64,000 nt of DNA from an uncultured Selenomonadales bacterium (lineage in GTDB: Bacteria; Bacillota; Negativicutes; Acidaminococcales; Acidaminococcaceae), in assembly GCA_900315345.1 (NCBI GenBank), contig OMYP01000007.1, positions 1 to 64,000 of the forward strand, written 5' to 3'. The notes beneath the pieces were generated by a model. The model was not told the origin of the DNA and searched no databases. It was given only the letters and a program-made list of their open reading frames with translations. This document shows, one piece after another, positions 1 through 9,700 of the stretch (the stretch's first letter is position 1; each line of letters starts with the position of its first letter). The position numbers and the translations under genes were made by a program.

Positions 1-519
1 GTTTTCCATTTGCTTCGGGTTATCCATAACCAGCATCCGCGCCATCAGCAAAGCCGTGTAAACCTCGGCATGTTCTTTCATTTCATCATAACGATAGTGT
101 TTGCAGGTCTCCTCAGATTTTATACCGGGGATCCAATGAATGTAGGCATTAGAAATCTGCATAAAATCAAAGGGCGTCTTATGGATTTTATAAGAGCTTC
201 TTTCAATAATGTTACTCATGCTTTTGTGTCTTTCGGCTAAGTCCTGCACCTTCTGTATTTTGGCTATAGCATTGAAATGAGATTTCAGCGCTTCTTCAGA
301 CCCCAGGTATTGAACCGCTTCCCTGGTCGCCGCTTCATATGCTTTCGCTTTTGCCTCGTCGGCAGTCAGCCCGTTCACCGTTATGCCAAGAAGCTGGGTA
401 AACTTTTTGACATCGCGCAATTGGTACTCCCCATTCATCGGGAAATGCTGCAGCTCCGCAAAAGAACTGTTTGCGATACACAAAGCAATAATTGTTAACC
501 CAATAATCTTTTTTAACAT
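1..519 (-). CDS. Exported protein of unknown function (3' end outside window)
   Basis: An open frame of 173 codons runs from an ATG at 519 to the left edge without a stop, so the C-terminus is missing. The first 21 residues (Met, two Lys, a hydrophobic stretch, then a Ser-Ser-Phe-Ala end) look like a Sec signal peptide, so the product is probably secreted or periplasmic. A GGGTGA ribosome site precedes the start. The mature part is mostly polar and helical, and I do not recognise a family. It opens the left part of the mobile element and reads in the same direction as the next small gene. Confidence 0.6.
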   Translation of the reverse strand, partial: MLKKIIGLTIIALCIANSSFAELQHFPMNGEYQLRDVKKFTQLLGITVNGLTADEAKAKAYEAATREAVQYLGSEEALKSHFNAIAKIQKVQDLAERHKSMSNIIERSSYKIHKTPFDFMQISNAYIHWIPGIKSEETCKHYRYDEMKEHAEVYTALLMARMLVMDNPKQMEN

Positions 520-539
520 GTCATTCACCCTTTTCGCCT

Positions 540-785
540 TTATCCTTTTTCCATGACTTTATACAAATTAAACCATCGTTCCGCTGCCATTTCATACAAA
601 ATAACCAAGTCATCTCTGCCGCAGCTTCTTGCCCGTTCTGCCCATCTTTCATATTCAGCCGCTTTATGCAAATAAAAAACAGCATCGACTCCTTCATCCA
701 TTCCCTCATCGTTAGCATCCGGGTCAGGGAAATTGTAGGTTACTGGTTTTTGGATATTTTTACCTTTCTTTGTAACCGTAGCCAT
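540..785 (-). CDS. Small acidic protein of unknown function, 81 aa
   Basis: The frame could be extended upstream, but the ATG at 785 is preceded by a GAGGCGAG ribosome site and gives a compact protein. The N-terminus is basic, an Asp/Glu-rich segment follows, and the C-terminal half is helical and rich in Ala, Glu, Arg and Trp. I recognise no family. It lies 20 bases upstream of the exported protein and probably shares its transcript. A perfect inverted repeat (868-901) sits in its upstream region and may control it. Confidence 0.5.
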   Translation of the reverse strand: MATVTKKGKNIQKPVTYNFPDPDANDEGMDEGVDAVFYLHKAAEYERWAERARSCGRDDLVILYEMAAERWFNLYKVMEKG

Positions 786-867
786 ATCATCTCGCCTCGC
801 TTTGTTAATTTTTTGCACTGTAAAAATTATAATCAAGTCTATGTACATTTTTTTACACATAAAAGAT

Positions 868-901
868 CCCTGTTTATCACTAACATTAGTAATAAACAGG
901 G
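868..901. promoter_or_regulatory. 34-bp inverted repeat, operator or hairpin
   Basis: Arms CCCTGTTTAT and ATAAACAGGG flank a second nested pair ACTAA/TTAGT, giving an almost continuous hairpin. It lies upstream of the small gene at 540-785 and downstream of the broken recombinase. There is no long T-run beside it, so an operator or attenuator fits better than a terminator. A looser relative with CCTGTTAATC arms occurs at 24628-24664. Confidence 0.5.
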
Positions 902-972
902 ACTTCTGTATTCTGTTAAGGCATAACACAGGATTTCTTCCTGAATCCACAGGGAACGTTGTTTTTTTCTTG

Positions 973-1493
973 TTACTGCTTCTCATACCGCTTTACCAAC
1001 CGGTAAAAAGTTGTTCTTGGCAGGTTTTCCTTTTTCATGAACTCCACCGCGGTTAGTTTCCCGCCCATCCACAGTTTGTAGTTACCGGCAAAGGTTTCTG
1101 ACAGCACCGCCGGCGGCCTGCCATACGGACGGTCTAAGCCCTTCTTCCTGTCTTCCAGTACGAGATTGATCCCTTCCCGCTGGCGCTGCAGGGTGTTTTC
1201 CCTTTCCAACTGGTACAAGGCAGCAAAGACGGATAACATGAACTTAGCAGCTCTACTATGTTCAGAAAATCCCTTGTGTTCCTGGCCAGACGGGAGATGC
1301 TTTCAATATAGACTGTATCCCCTTCCCTGACATAGGCCAGCATCGCTTTTAATTCAGGCCGGTCGGTATTCTTGCCGGAGACTTTTTCCTCGTATGTCTT
1401 GTCAGCGACTATCCCCCGTTCTTTCAACAGCTCATACTGCCGGCCCGTGTTCTGTTCTTTTGTACTTACCCGGATGTATGCTATCTTTGCCAT
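973..1493 (-). pseudogene. Serine recombinase (resolvase/invertase), broken by internal deletion
   Basis: The N-terminal part (from ATG at 1493) carries the resolvase catalytic start, AYIRVSTKEQ, with the nucleophilic Ser, and later the ISRLARN motif. The C-terminal part (973-1239, another frame) carries FAALYQLERE and a helix-turn-helix ending in RTTFYRLVKRY. They join near 1245-1255, where about 20 residues expected between NIVELL and KFMLSVFAAL are missing and the frame shifts. Full-length small resolvases are about 185-200 aa, so this is a deletion derivative. It probably once resolved plasmid multimers or inverted a segment of this element. Confidence 0.85.
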
Positions 1494-1726
1494 CTGTATC
1501 CCCTTTCTGTGCCAATATGTCCCTAAAAATATCGGTACGTTCCAAAAATGCAAATCTGACTTTTTGGGACGCATATTACGCCAGTACCTATATGTACACT
1601 TTTTGAAACGATCTGAAAACAAGTTTTGAAAACACCAGAACCTGCATTCTTACTGATTCAGGCTTCCGTTTTTAAATCTGTACAGTTATGAATACAAAAT
1701 GGCACTGACGACTCAGCCAGGGGAAA

Positions 1727-1897
1727 TTAATCCCCCAGCTCCACTTCCAAAATCTCAGCCCGAAAACCTTCCGGAGTCATATCAAGAGCACATTCCTCAG
1801 CTCCAGAAAGTGTCCTAAAAGCCATGATACCAGATTGCAGGTCACCTGCAGGAGAATAAACACGTACCACAAACACAGAAGCATTCTTTTCGTTCAT
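1727..1897 (-). CDS. Small protein of unknown function, 56 aa, coupled to repB
   Basis: The ATG at 1897 overlaps the stop of the replication gene by four bases, a translational-coupling arrangement. The product is acidic, has a beta-rich N-terminal half (VFVVRVYSP) and ends in ILEVELGD. It has no recognisable family. Its position directly behind a replication initiator suggests a replicon accessory or copy-control role, but that is context only. The 230 bases between it and the recombinase remnant show nothing I can identify. Confidence 0.45.
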   Translation of the reverse strand: MNEKNASVFVVRVYSPAGDLQSGIMAFRTLSGAEECALDMTPEGFRAEILEVELGD

Positions 1898-2991
1898 TTC
1901 TTTTCCTCGCTTTCATTTTCATATTTATTGACAAGATTATCAAAAAATTGATCTGACGGCTGAGCCGCTTTACCATGGTAAAAGACTTTCGGTGGATCTA
2001 CCCGGCCTGAATCCCGAAGCTTTCTCTTATTCGGATTGCCCGTCGAAGCGTATCTACGAATAGGATACAAAGGATGGTAATAGATAAAACCATGCATCTC
2101 CTGGTATTCCGCAAGATCTGAAATGAGATTTTCCCAATTATTAGGGAATTCCTTCTTAATTTTAGACAGTTCCGAATCAGTCAACTTAACGGGAAACTGC
2201 CCATCAGACCCATTTGCAATACACACGTACGCAGGCTCTTTATCACCTAAACTTTCATTGACAACGAAGTCAAATACCCAATTATTGACGGCGCCTTTCT
2301 TATTCACAAACGGCCTAACACTGACAGATATATCAGAATCCTCGTTAATATTTTGAATGGCCTGGCAGATCATCTTTTTTTGATCGCCAATAGCATATTT
2401 GCTTCCACCTTCATATCCGGCTCTAATAGGATAATATGAAGGCTTCTGCAAAATTTCATCTGCCAACTCCCAAGGAGACAATGAAAAACAATTACTGTGC
2501 CGCACAAAACTCAAACGAGCCAACAAATACAAGCGTATAGCTAGAGCAGAATAAAATGAACGCAATAATACCGGACTAATGCCAACATAATATCCCCCAG
2601 GACCACCATTCAATTTTGCTATTTCAGAATGTAACAATGAATCAAACTGATACCAAATGTAACCACGCGAATATTCAATTTTCCGAAACCATTGCACCTT
2701 CGTAAATTTTTTCTCATTCGCCTTCCTAAAAACAATAAACGCAGACATCAATTCGTTTGTAGCTTTGTCAACCGTTTCGTACAAATTTTTTGTGTCAAAA
2801 AAATCTATATCAGAAACATAAATCGACCGGGGCTCAAATGCATCCTCTGATAATTCCAGTTGCTCAGAATTAATATAGTTTGCAAAGTCATCAATAATAT
2901 AAAACAACAATTTTAATGCATTAATTCCAAGAGAAAATTTCCCTTCTACAATCGCTAAAGAAAGTCTAATGATTTTACCGGATTGTGCCAT
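1894..2991 (-). CDS. repB: RepB-type plasmid replication initiator (Rep3-like)
   Basis: At 365 aa this resembles initiator proteins of the Rep3/RepB winged-helix group: it starts with a helical dimerisation segment (LGINALKLLFYIIDD), continues with FRKIEYSRGYIWYQFD-like strands, and has a second winged-helix region around RSFYSALAIRLYLLARL. Such proteins bind iterons next to their gene and open the origin. Here seven direct repeats (3033-3196) lie immediately upstream of the start, as expected. The gene overlaps the following 56-aa gene by 4 bp. Family assignment rests on length, composition, typical motifs and the iterons. Confidence 0.75.
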   Translation of the reverse strand: MAQSGKIIRLSLAIVEGKFSLGINALKLLFYIIDDFANYINSEQLELSEDAFEPRSIYVSDIDFFDTKNLYETVDKATNELMSAFIVFRKANEKKFTKVQWFRKIEYSRGYIWYQFDSLLHSEIAKLNGGPGGYYVGISPVLLRSFYSALAIRLYLLARLSFVRHSNCFSLSPWELADEILQKPSYYPIRAGYEGGSKYAIGDQKKMICQAIQNINEDSDISVSVRPFVNKKGAVNNWVFDFVVNESLGDKEPAYVCIANGSDGQFPVKLTDSELSKIKKEFPNNWENLISDLAEYQEMHGFIYYHPLYPIRRYASTGNPNKRKLRDSGRVDPPKVFYHGKAAQPSDQFFDNLVNKYENESEEKK

Positions 2992-3032
2992 GTACGCCTC
3001 CTGTTATAAAAATGAATCATAAAATAGAAAAA

Positions 3033-3196
3033 GTTAGATTTTTTTCATATCGTTAGATTTTTTCCCTACTGTTAGATTTTTTCCCAACCATTTTGAAAAT
3101 TGAAAAGTTAGATTTTTTCCCAACCATAGTTAGATTTTTTTCCTACCATTTCTTAGATTTTTTCCCAACCATAGTTAGATTTTTTCCCTACCATTT
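3033..3196. repeat. Iteron array of the RepB replicon (7 copies)
   Basis: Seven direct repeats with core TTAGATTTTTTCCC start at 3034, 3053, 3072, 3108, 3130, 3153 and 3175, spaced 19, 19, 36, 22, 23 and 22 bases. Most are followed by AACCAT or TACCAT. Helical-turn spacing directly upstream of an initiator gene is the hallmark of an iteron origin. Missing or altered bases in copies 1 and 2 suggest they are weaker sites. Confidence 0.85.
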
Positions 3197-3562
3197 CATC
3201 CACCGTCCTTTAAAATAAAGGTTTCTGCACAAGCCTATTTATTACTATTAAAAAAAGTAACTAAAATTTAAGAAACAAAACCAAACCAACCTATATTTAT
3301 TATGGTTTTAAATAGCACGCGTCGGAACCCGAAAACAATCGGGGAAGAAAAGAAAAATGAATTGCCGATAAAGGAAATTGATTTAGTCCCAAACAAAAAA
3401 ACAATCCGGGAATAAAAGAGTCGGGGAATTAAAAAGTTAATTGCCGATAAAAAGAAAATGTCCGGTGGCAAAAAAGAAAAACAACCAGAAGTTGTTCCGC
3501 GCGGCAAGATATTGTATCAATACCTTGATAAATCAGCTTAATTAATACGCGCAGCAAGATAT
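3197..3562. other. Intergenic region without a convincing gene
   Basis: This A-rich stretch has two loosely repeated blocks containing TCGGGGAA and TTGCCGATAAA (around 3340-3375 and 3410-3442), and a GTATCAATAC palindrome near 3515 that recurs near 3932. It probably belongs to the RepB origin or to the control of the neighbouring RHH-type gene. A plus-strand frame (3302-3541) is interrupted by a stop and lacks a ribosome site. Confidence 0.4.
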
Positions 3563-3784
3563 TTATGAAAGCTCTTGAGCCTCATTCGGATCCACAGCAA
3601 ATTCAGCCGGAATTTCGGCATCCTGTTCCGTAGCGGTTACCATTGCCTCAAGAAGTTCTGAATAAGACATCCCAAAATGCTTGCACAGACGTAAAAAACG
3701 ATTACGCACAGTAGGCGTCACCTTGATATAGATAATCTCACTCTTGATTTCTTTTTTAGGTCCTTTTTTAAATACCGGATTCAT
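3563..3784 (-). CDS. Small RHH-type (CopG-like) DNA-binding protein
   Basis: The ATG at 3784 follows a strong AGGAGG site; longer upstream starts have none. The 73-aa product has a basic N-terminus, a short strand (IIYIKVTP) and two helices (VRNRFLRLCKHFG, SYSELLEAMVTATE), the order of a ribbon-helix-helix fold. Such proteins repress plasmid replication or partition operons as dimers. GTATCAATAC palindromes on both sides (about 3515 and 3932) are possible operators. It resembles the C-terminal parts of the two proteins flanking ParA. No database search supports the fold. Confidence 0.6.
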   Translation of the reverse strand: MNPVFKKGPKKEIKSEIIYIKVTPTVRNRFLRLCKHFGMSYSELLEAMVTATEQDAEIPAEFAVDPNEAQELS

Positions 3785-4033
3785 GAAACTACCTCCTTGA
3801 CTATTAAAAAAAACACACCATTGGCACACAACAAAAGAAAAATTGCTGTGCGTCAATGGTGATGAATAAACAGCCCGTTAATCGGGTGGGAAACTCGCAC
3901 ATAGACAGCAGATTGTGTATTTATTAAAGAAATTGTATCAATACCAATAAATACTTGTCAAGGCCAAAAAAATCTAATTTTCTTCTTTAACGGCAACAAA
4001 CCCATGGACAATGCGTAGCTTTGCGGAGCGGTT

Positions 4034-4288
4034 TCACTTATCCAGTTTCTGCGGATCAGGTTTTTCCATGAACCACTTATTATCATCACAGAAGATATCG
4101 ACCTCTTTGCCACATACCCGGCACCGATACCGGGTCCCGACACCACCAGCCTTAAGCGCTGCAGCACGACAAATATCAATAACACGGTCAATCACGTAGG
4201 CTTTCCCATTGTCCGGCCAAATAAAATACCTCGGACGAATCATCCCCACGGAATTCACATCCAGATTGATTGTCAACGGAATTTTCAC
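4034..4288 (-). CDS. Small Cys-containing protein next to Y-family polymerase, 84 aa
   Basis: I place the start at a GTG (4288) behind AAGGTGGG because the resulting N-terminus (MKIPLTINLDV) matches its paralogue next door (MKVNLAVNADF). The two proteins align throughout: an IxPxxFxWPD segment, an ID-type strand, then RYRCRVCGKEVDIFC with a CxxC pair and a further Cys, and a terminal KWFMEKP. Small proteins of this kind are frequent next to mobile Y-family polymerases in Firmicutes; their function is unknown to me. The Cys residues could bind zinc. Confidence 0.55.
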   Translation of the reverse strand: MKIPLTINLDVNSVGMIRPRYFIWPDNGKAYVIDRVIDICRAAALKAGGVGTRYRCRVCGKEVDIFCDDNKWFMEKPDPQKLDK

Positions 4289-4350
4289 TGCACCCACCTT
4301 CTTCCTGATTTTTCAATTTTCTTCTATTAGGTATGTGCAATCAGACACAA

Positions 4351-4602
4351 CTATTTGCAACTACTTTTTTTGTCCGGCAGATTAATGTACCACTGGCTCC
4401 CGGCGCAAAACAACGCAATATCCTTCCCGCAGGCCCTGCAAAGATATTTGATACCAACAATCATTAAGTCAGCTGGTTCAGGAAATTCCCGCTTATAAAA
4501 TGTTTCTATCTGAAACTTTCTACCGTCAGGCCAGGTAAAGCTTTTTGGGGTAATTAACCCTTCCGCAGAAAAATCAGCATTTACAGCTAAATTGACTTTC
4601 AT
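4351..4602 (-). CDS. Paralogue of the preceding Cys-containing protein, 83 aa
   Basis: It has the same layout as the 84-aa neighbour: N-terminal MKVNLAVNADF, then SFTWPDGRKFQIE, then YLCRACGKDIALFC (CxxC plus Cys) and QWYINLPD. It sits between the polymerase (stop at 4633) and its paralogue in one minus-strand run, so the three genes probably form a unit. Tandem duplication followed by divergence is the simplest origin. Its role in translesion synthesis, if any, is unknown. Confidence 0.6.
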   Translation of the reverse strand: MKVNLAVNADFSAEGLITPKSFTWPDGRKFQIETFYKREFPEPADLMIVGIKYLCRACGKDIALFCAGSQWYINLPDKKSSCK

Positions 4603-4632
4603 TTAAATGAACTCCTTTCTGAAATAAACAAA

Positions 4633-5886
4633 CTACCGAAAATACGAATACGGATGAATCGTATGATCTTCCTTCGGGCTGAATCCTGTCAGTTTCTTGT
4701 CCAACAGGGAAGATGCCCGTAGCACAGCATTGTGGCCGTACCGGAAACGGATCCAGTCTACCGTCTTTTCCAGCTTCTCCAGTGACAGCATACGTTCCAC
4801 ATCATCATCAAACAAAGACAGCTGAAACGTATCCTTGCCTGAGCCTACTACCAGGTTAATAGCTGACAGCCCCAGCCCCCGGAGTGGACGTTGCCAGCGC
4901 CAGTATGAATGGAACAAATCCATAGCGGCATCTACTAAAGGCACTGAGGTACATACTGGCATCTCCATCTGCTTCTGCCGGGTACAGGACGCCAGTGCGC
5001 TATCCCGGAGGAATATCTGTACACCCTTGGCCTTCATTCCTAATTCCCGCAGCCTTGCAGCCACTGAATCCGCCAGAACCTGAAAGACCAAAAGCACATC
5101 CTGGTCTGTTTGAAGGTCACGATGGCAGGTAATCCCATTACCGACGCTCTTGACCTGTTCCGATTCACCTATTCTACGGACTGGTGCGGTATCCAACCCA
5201 TTAGCGAAATCATGAAGAATTTCACCATATTTACCTAATTTCCAGCGAATAAGCTCCCGGTCATACCGGGCCAGGTCACCTATTGTATTCACTGCAACAA
5301 GCTGAAGCTTCTTCTTCGTCGCAGGACCAACATACAGCAAGTCTGATACCGGTAAAGGCCAGACAAGGTCTCTAAACGTTTCATAGGGTATCACTGTCGT
5401 AGCATCCGGCTTCTTCAGATCAGAACCCAATTTAGCAAAGATTTTATTAAAGGAGACACCTACACTAACAGTAATACCCAGTTCCCGCTTCACACGTTCC
5501 CGAATCGAATTGGCAATAGAGACCGGGTCACTATGCAGGTACTGCAGTGAATCCGTCAGATCAATCCAGTTTTCGTCCAGTCCAAAGGCTTCCACCTGAT
5601 CCGAATACTCAGAATAGATTTCCCGAGCCATCCGGGAGAACCGAAGGTATTTCCTATAGTCCGGAGGTACCAACACCAACCCTGGCGCCTTCTGCTTTGC
5701 TTCCCATATAGCTTCCCCGGTTGTCACACCCAATTTTTTCGCTATCATATTCTTTGCTAAAATAATGCCGTGCCGGTTCTCCGGGTCTCCGGCAACAGCC
5801 ACCGGGTATTTACGGATTTCTGGATGGTACAGGCATTCAACAGACGCATAAAAATTGTTACAATCGACATGAAGTATCTTACGCAT
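4633..5886 (-). CDS. Y-family translesion DNA polymerase (DinB/UmuC type)
   Basis: The 417-aa protein begins MRKILHVDCNNFYASVE, the first catalytic motif (the Asp of HVD binds metal), and has the second catalytic acidic motif as FGLDENWIDLT near residue 103. It continues with the SVGVSFNKIFAKLGSDLKKP segment and a helix-hairpin-helix (VNTIGDLARYD), and ends with a little-finger domain. It lacks an obvious beta-clamp QLxLF motif except FQLSLFDDD near residue 370, which fits well. Plasmid UmuC-like polymerases raise survival and mutation after DNA damage. The upstream region shares inverted repeats with the divergent gene, so both may be co-regulated. Confidence 0.9.
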   Translation of the reverse strand: MRKILHVDCNNFYASVECLYHPEIRKYPVAVAGDPENRHGIILAKNMIAKKLGVTTGEAIWEAKQKAPGLVLVPPDYRKYLRFSRMAREIYSEYSDQVEAFGLDENWIDLTDSLQYLHSDPVSIANSIRERVKRELGITVSVGVSFNKIFAKLGSDLKKPDATTVIPYETFRDLVWPLPVSDLLYVGPATKKKLQLVAVNTIGDLARYDRELIRWKLGKYGEILHDFANGLDTAPVRRIGESEQVKSVGNGITCHRDLQTDQDVLLVFQVLADSVAARLRELGMKAKGVQIFLRDSALASCTRQKQMEMPVCTSVPLVDAAMDLFHSYWRWQRPLRGLGLSAINLVVGSGKDTFQLSLFDDDVERMLSLEKLEKTVDWIRFRYGHNAVLRASSLLDKKLTGFSPKEDHTIHPYSYFR

Positions 5887-5919
5887 TTTTTAACTTATAC
5901 CACACAACATATTTTAGTT

Positions 5920-5972
5920 AAAACAAACTCATATTTATTATTTAATTTATGTTGCAAACTCAAGTTTGTTTT
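5920..5972. promoter_or_regulatory. Inverted repeats in the divergent polymerase promoter region
   Basis: AAAACAAACT (5920-5929) and its complement AGTTTGTTTT (5963-5972) face each other across 33 bases, and a compact palindrome CAAACTCAAGTTTG occupies 5955-5968. The region separates the Y-family polymerase (minus) from the gene at 6039 (plus); a TATAAT-like box follows at about 5977. A damage-responsive or plasmid repressor could bind here, but I do not recognise a LexA consensus. Confidence 0.5.
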
Positions 5973-6038
5973 GGTATTATAATTATATCACCAGGCAAAA
6001 ATACTTGGCAAGAAAAAATTTCAATAAAGGAGCCGATC

Positions 6039-6359
6039 ATGGAAAACCAAAAAAGTATTATTATGAAAATCGAACTGGACGAAAAACGTATTAATTTAGA
6101 GGGAATATATTCAGTTCCTAAGATGTGGAAAGTGATTGATGAGTTTTGTTCTCGTTATTTTACTAAGGTTTCTGAAGGTCGTTATCGTCTTAATGAAGGT
6201 GAGGATATTTTAGGAGCTATGTTGGCTTTGTCTTATATGTTTGAGTCTGAGACATGGCTGATTCCTAATCTTTCCAGGTGGGTTGCCGGTGATGAGAGAC
6301 ATCAAGACGATTATTTAGCTGCATATTATCGTAGTATTGAAGAAGCAAAAAGTTTGTAA
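6039..6359 (+). CDS. Protein of unknown function, 106 aa, divergent from polymerase
   Basis: The ATG at 6039 is preceded by AAAGGAG at good spacing, so the longer frame from 5949 is not used. The product is acidic and mostly helical (PKMWKVIDEFCSRYF, GEDILGAMLALSYMFE), with no membrane segment. I do not recognise it. It is one of few plus-strand genes in the element and is transcribed divergently from the Y-family polymerase, with shared inverted repeats between them. A hairpin terminator follows at 6396-6430. Confidence 0.55.
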   Translation: MENQKSIIMKIELDEKRINLEGIYSVPKMWKVIDEFCSRYFTKVSEGRYRLNEGEDILGAMLALSYMFESETWLIPNLSRWVAGDERHQDDYLAAYYRSIEEAKSL

Positions 6360-6395
6360 CCCTAAACATCCAAAGACAATTCCCAGACCAAAATT

Positions 6396-6430
6396 AATGC
6401 CAGCCCCCTAAAAATTAGAGGACTGGCATT
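6396..6430. terminator. Bidirectional hairpin between convergent genes
   Basis: AATGCCAG (6396-6403) pairs with CTGGCATT (6423-6430), with a further CCC/GG contact inside. It lies between the stops of convergent genes at 6359 and 6446, the usual place for a shared terminator. The T-run is short in both directions. Confidence 0.6.
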
Positions 6431-6445
6431 ATCTGTTTATTAATA

Positions 6446-6676
6446 TTAACTTTTTCTATCTTCCAAAAATTTTTCTGTTGTAGTAACCAATAACGAATCG
6501 CCAAGGCAAGCGGCAAGACCCTTTACTGCAATCAGATACAGATCTTCAATCGTTTTGTCACCATCTCTCATTCCCTTGAACAACTCAAACGGTGCCTGCC
6601 CGGCAACTTGTTTGTTTTTCTCATATTGTTGGCCAATCGCAAGAAAAACTGGATCAGCTTTGTTTAATTCTGCCAT
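6446..6676 (-). CDS. Small protein of unknown function, 76 aa, last gene of the R-M-like operon
   Basis: It starts at an ATG with GGAGA upstream, 34 bases after the helicase gene. The sequence is mostly helical (DPVFLAIGQQYEKNKQVAG, IEDLYLIAVKGLAACLGDSLL). No family is recognised. Being last in a defence-like operon it could be an accessory or immunity factor, but nothing in the sequence proves that. Confidence 0.5.
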   Translation of the reverse strand: MAELNKADPVFLAIGQQYEKNKQVAGQAPFELFKGMRDGDKTIEDLYLIAVKGLAACLGDSLLVTTTEKFLEDRKS

Positions 6677-6710
6677 ATTCTCTCCACATATCTAATAACT
6701 AATTATGAAA

Positions 6711-9700
6711 TCAATCCCCGTACAGTTCATCCAACAGTTCCTGCAACTTCCCTTCTTTTGCATACGGAAGCGCATCAGCTTGCCGGAAATTATGTTTCGG
6801 AATCACAACATCATCATCAAATCCCAGGATATAGCTGATAGCAATCTTATAAATAATTTCCGTCGGGGCAAGCCCATACACCTGCTTCTCGAAAATATGC
6901 CGCAGCCGTTCTTCTTTATCCGGATACAATTCCTGCATCTTTGGAGAACGATATAATCGTTTCACAATTTCCGTAATATACAGTCCCGACTTCATATACA
7001 GGTCAATGAACGTCTTATCCGGCAGATCGAAACATCCAGGATTTTCCTGTTCCAGCATATCGACCATCTTCTGAACCACCGTCTTCGGGGTAAATATCTG
7101 GTTGGTCTTCTGGGGCGGGATATAATCAAAGATGTCCTCAATGGCCTTTTCATCAAAGTAATCCGCCAGCTTCTTCTTCAATGATAGGAACTCTTTGACG
7201 GAATCGTCAAACACCACGGAATCAAACAACTGCCCGTTGAAGTGTTTGGTCTCTCCCGTTTCCTTGTCCACATAGTCCCCACCGTCTCGTAGCAAGCGGA
7301 ACTGTTCCAAGGTGATGCTGGTCACTTCCGTAAAGACCTTCCCGGGGACGACCGTATCGAAGGTAGCCAACGTCACTGTATTGTCCCCGTACGCCATCAG
7401 GAAGGACGGTATGGTACGAGTAAAGCCACGCAAATGCTTACGTACCTCATCCTCGATAGTTTCCTTTTCCTTCTGCTTCTGGGAAGTCTCTACAGTCTTA
7501 ATCGTTTCCTTCTTCGTATCATCGGTAATCGTATTCAATAGCTCGGTAACTTCTTCCTTGAAGGACTGGTTAACGGCCTGCTTCTTTTCCTCATACTCCC
7601 GGTCAATTTCTTCCACGGTACGGTGAGTCTTATCCCGTTCCTGCATCGCCGTCTTCCGTTCTTCTTCCAGCACCTTATGGTTAATATCATGCTGGGCAAA
7701 CGCTTTATCAATCTTGCGGTCGGATTCGGCGGTAAGCTGTCTCGTCAGCCGGTTCTGCTCCGTAGGTTTTAACTGGTATTTTTCGGAAGCGTCCGATACA
7801 ATCTGCTCAATCTGCTTTTCTTTTACCAACTTTTTCAGGGAATCCGCAAGGGTCGAGGTGTTCCCTTCGTCTACATGTTCGTCCACCTCTTTGATGGCTT
7901 CCTGCGTATCATAGACTTTATCCCCGAACACTTCCGCTTCCTTGCCGATGACATATTCTTCCTTGACTTCTACCTCGCCGTCTTCGTTAAGGCAGAGGTC
8001 ATCCTTTACTTCCGGAGGAAGGTTTACCTTGTCAAGCTTCCCTTCTTCCATCGGCTCGAACTGATTGATGATGTCCTGAATTTCTTTCGGGGCACCGAAG
8101 ATATGGGAAATATTGCAGAAGAGGAAGTCGGACATAAAGCCACGCCGTACCACTTCCACGGACTTAATCTTGCGGGGAATCAACAATACCTTTTCCGCAT
8201 CCAGTTCTACCATTTCCCCGTTCTCGTCTTCCCCGATGACCGGGAAGAAGTTTAACAGGGTGCGGATGTTTTCCTTACGGTCATCGACACTGCCACGGCC
8301 TGCTGCCGTATTGGACGATAAATCATTGGCAAATTCTTCAAAAATCGTCAGCGTACGGGCCGGGTCAAAGTCGAACACATAAGAATTTTCTTTACGTTCA
8401 AAGCCGTTTGCCGTCTTGAACAGACAAGGGTTCTGTGCACGGAACGCCGCCTGCATATACAATGCGGGGCTCTTTACGTTGGACAGCATCAATACCGCCG
8501 TCCATTCGGGAATGGTCACCCCGGTAGTCAGCTGACCGACTGATAAGGTAATGGTCTTATCATGGGTAGCAATCGCTTCTTTTACTTTATCGAAAGATTT
8601 CTTGTTCTCATCGTCGTCGTCGATTTTACCATCGCCGGCAGCCAGTATGATTTCGTAATCTTTAAATACCGGATGCTCCTGTAACTTACGTGCCAGTACA
8701 CGGGCGCTTTCCACACGGTTCAGCAACCAGAAGGTATGCTTTAATTTCCCCCGGAGTTCTTCGGTAGAGAACGGGAACTTTTCCTGCGTGGTCAACGCAT
8801 CCAAGAACTTATCGACCGAAGAGCTATGGACAAACTGCCCGTTGTTGTTGGTGGCAAAGAACTCGTTCAGGTCAAAGGCATATTCCACTGTCTCCCCGTT
8901 GATTTCAATGCCCTGCTTCAAATCATCCCGGACGATTTCACTCATCTGATATGTAAACAGATTCAGTTTCGGTAATGTACCATAGGGGTTATCCCCCTCG
9001 CCCTGCCAGTCCCGTTTTGCTTCCTGCTCGTCAGCATACGTCCAGTTATAAATGGCGTCTTCGGAGAACTTATTGTTCGCCAGCGCCTTGAACGGGGTAC
9101 CGGAAAGATGCAGGGTGAACTTGCGGTTGATTTGGTCAAAAGCCACGTCGGTCTTATAGGTATCAACCCCTTCGTGCGCCTCGTCGATGACCAACATATC
9201 CCACGGCTGTTTGGCTACTTCACCTAACTTATTATAATGCCCGCCAAAATGGATAGACCCCTTCATGTCCTGCAACGATACAAACTCGATGTATTTTGTA
9301 TCTAATGTCAGGATTTTCATCAAATCTTCCCGGGACAACACACCGGGGCGATCTTTCAACGCATCGACTTCCGACACGAATAAGTACCCATTCTCCTGCC
9401 CAACGAACTTCTTATAATCATCGAACCATGAGTTAGCTATGGCAGGACGGTTGGTTACAATCAGGACGGTCTTTGCCCCCAGCTTCTGTACCAGGTCATA
9501 CGTGGATAATGTTTTACCGAACCGTGGCTTTGCGTTCCACAGGAATTCCCCGTGGGGATGTGTCTGGGCGTACTTCACGGTCATATCCACCGCAAGCTGC
9601 TGTTCGTTCCGGAGGGTATAAGGGATAACGACATCGTCCAAGCCTGCCCCCCGGGTCTCCCGGAACTCATAGAATTTTACCTTGGACTCTTTCCCCGTAA

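Noticed and set aside
3302..3541. Plus-strand frame with a ParB-like stretch (ELPIKEIDLVPN)
   Set aside because: It is interrupted by a stop at 3413, has no ribosome site and the resemblance is short; it could be a remnant but is not supported.
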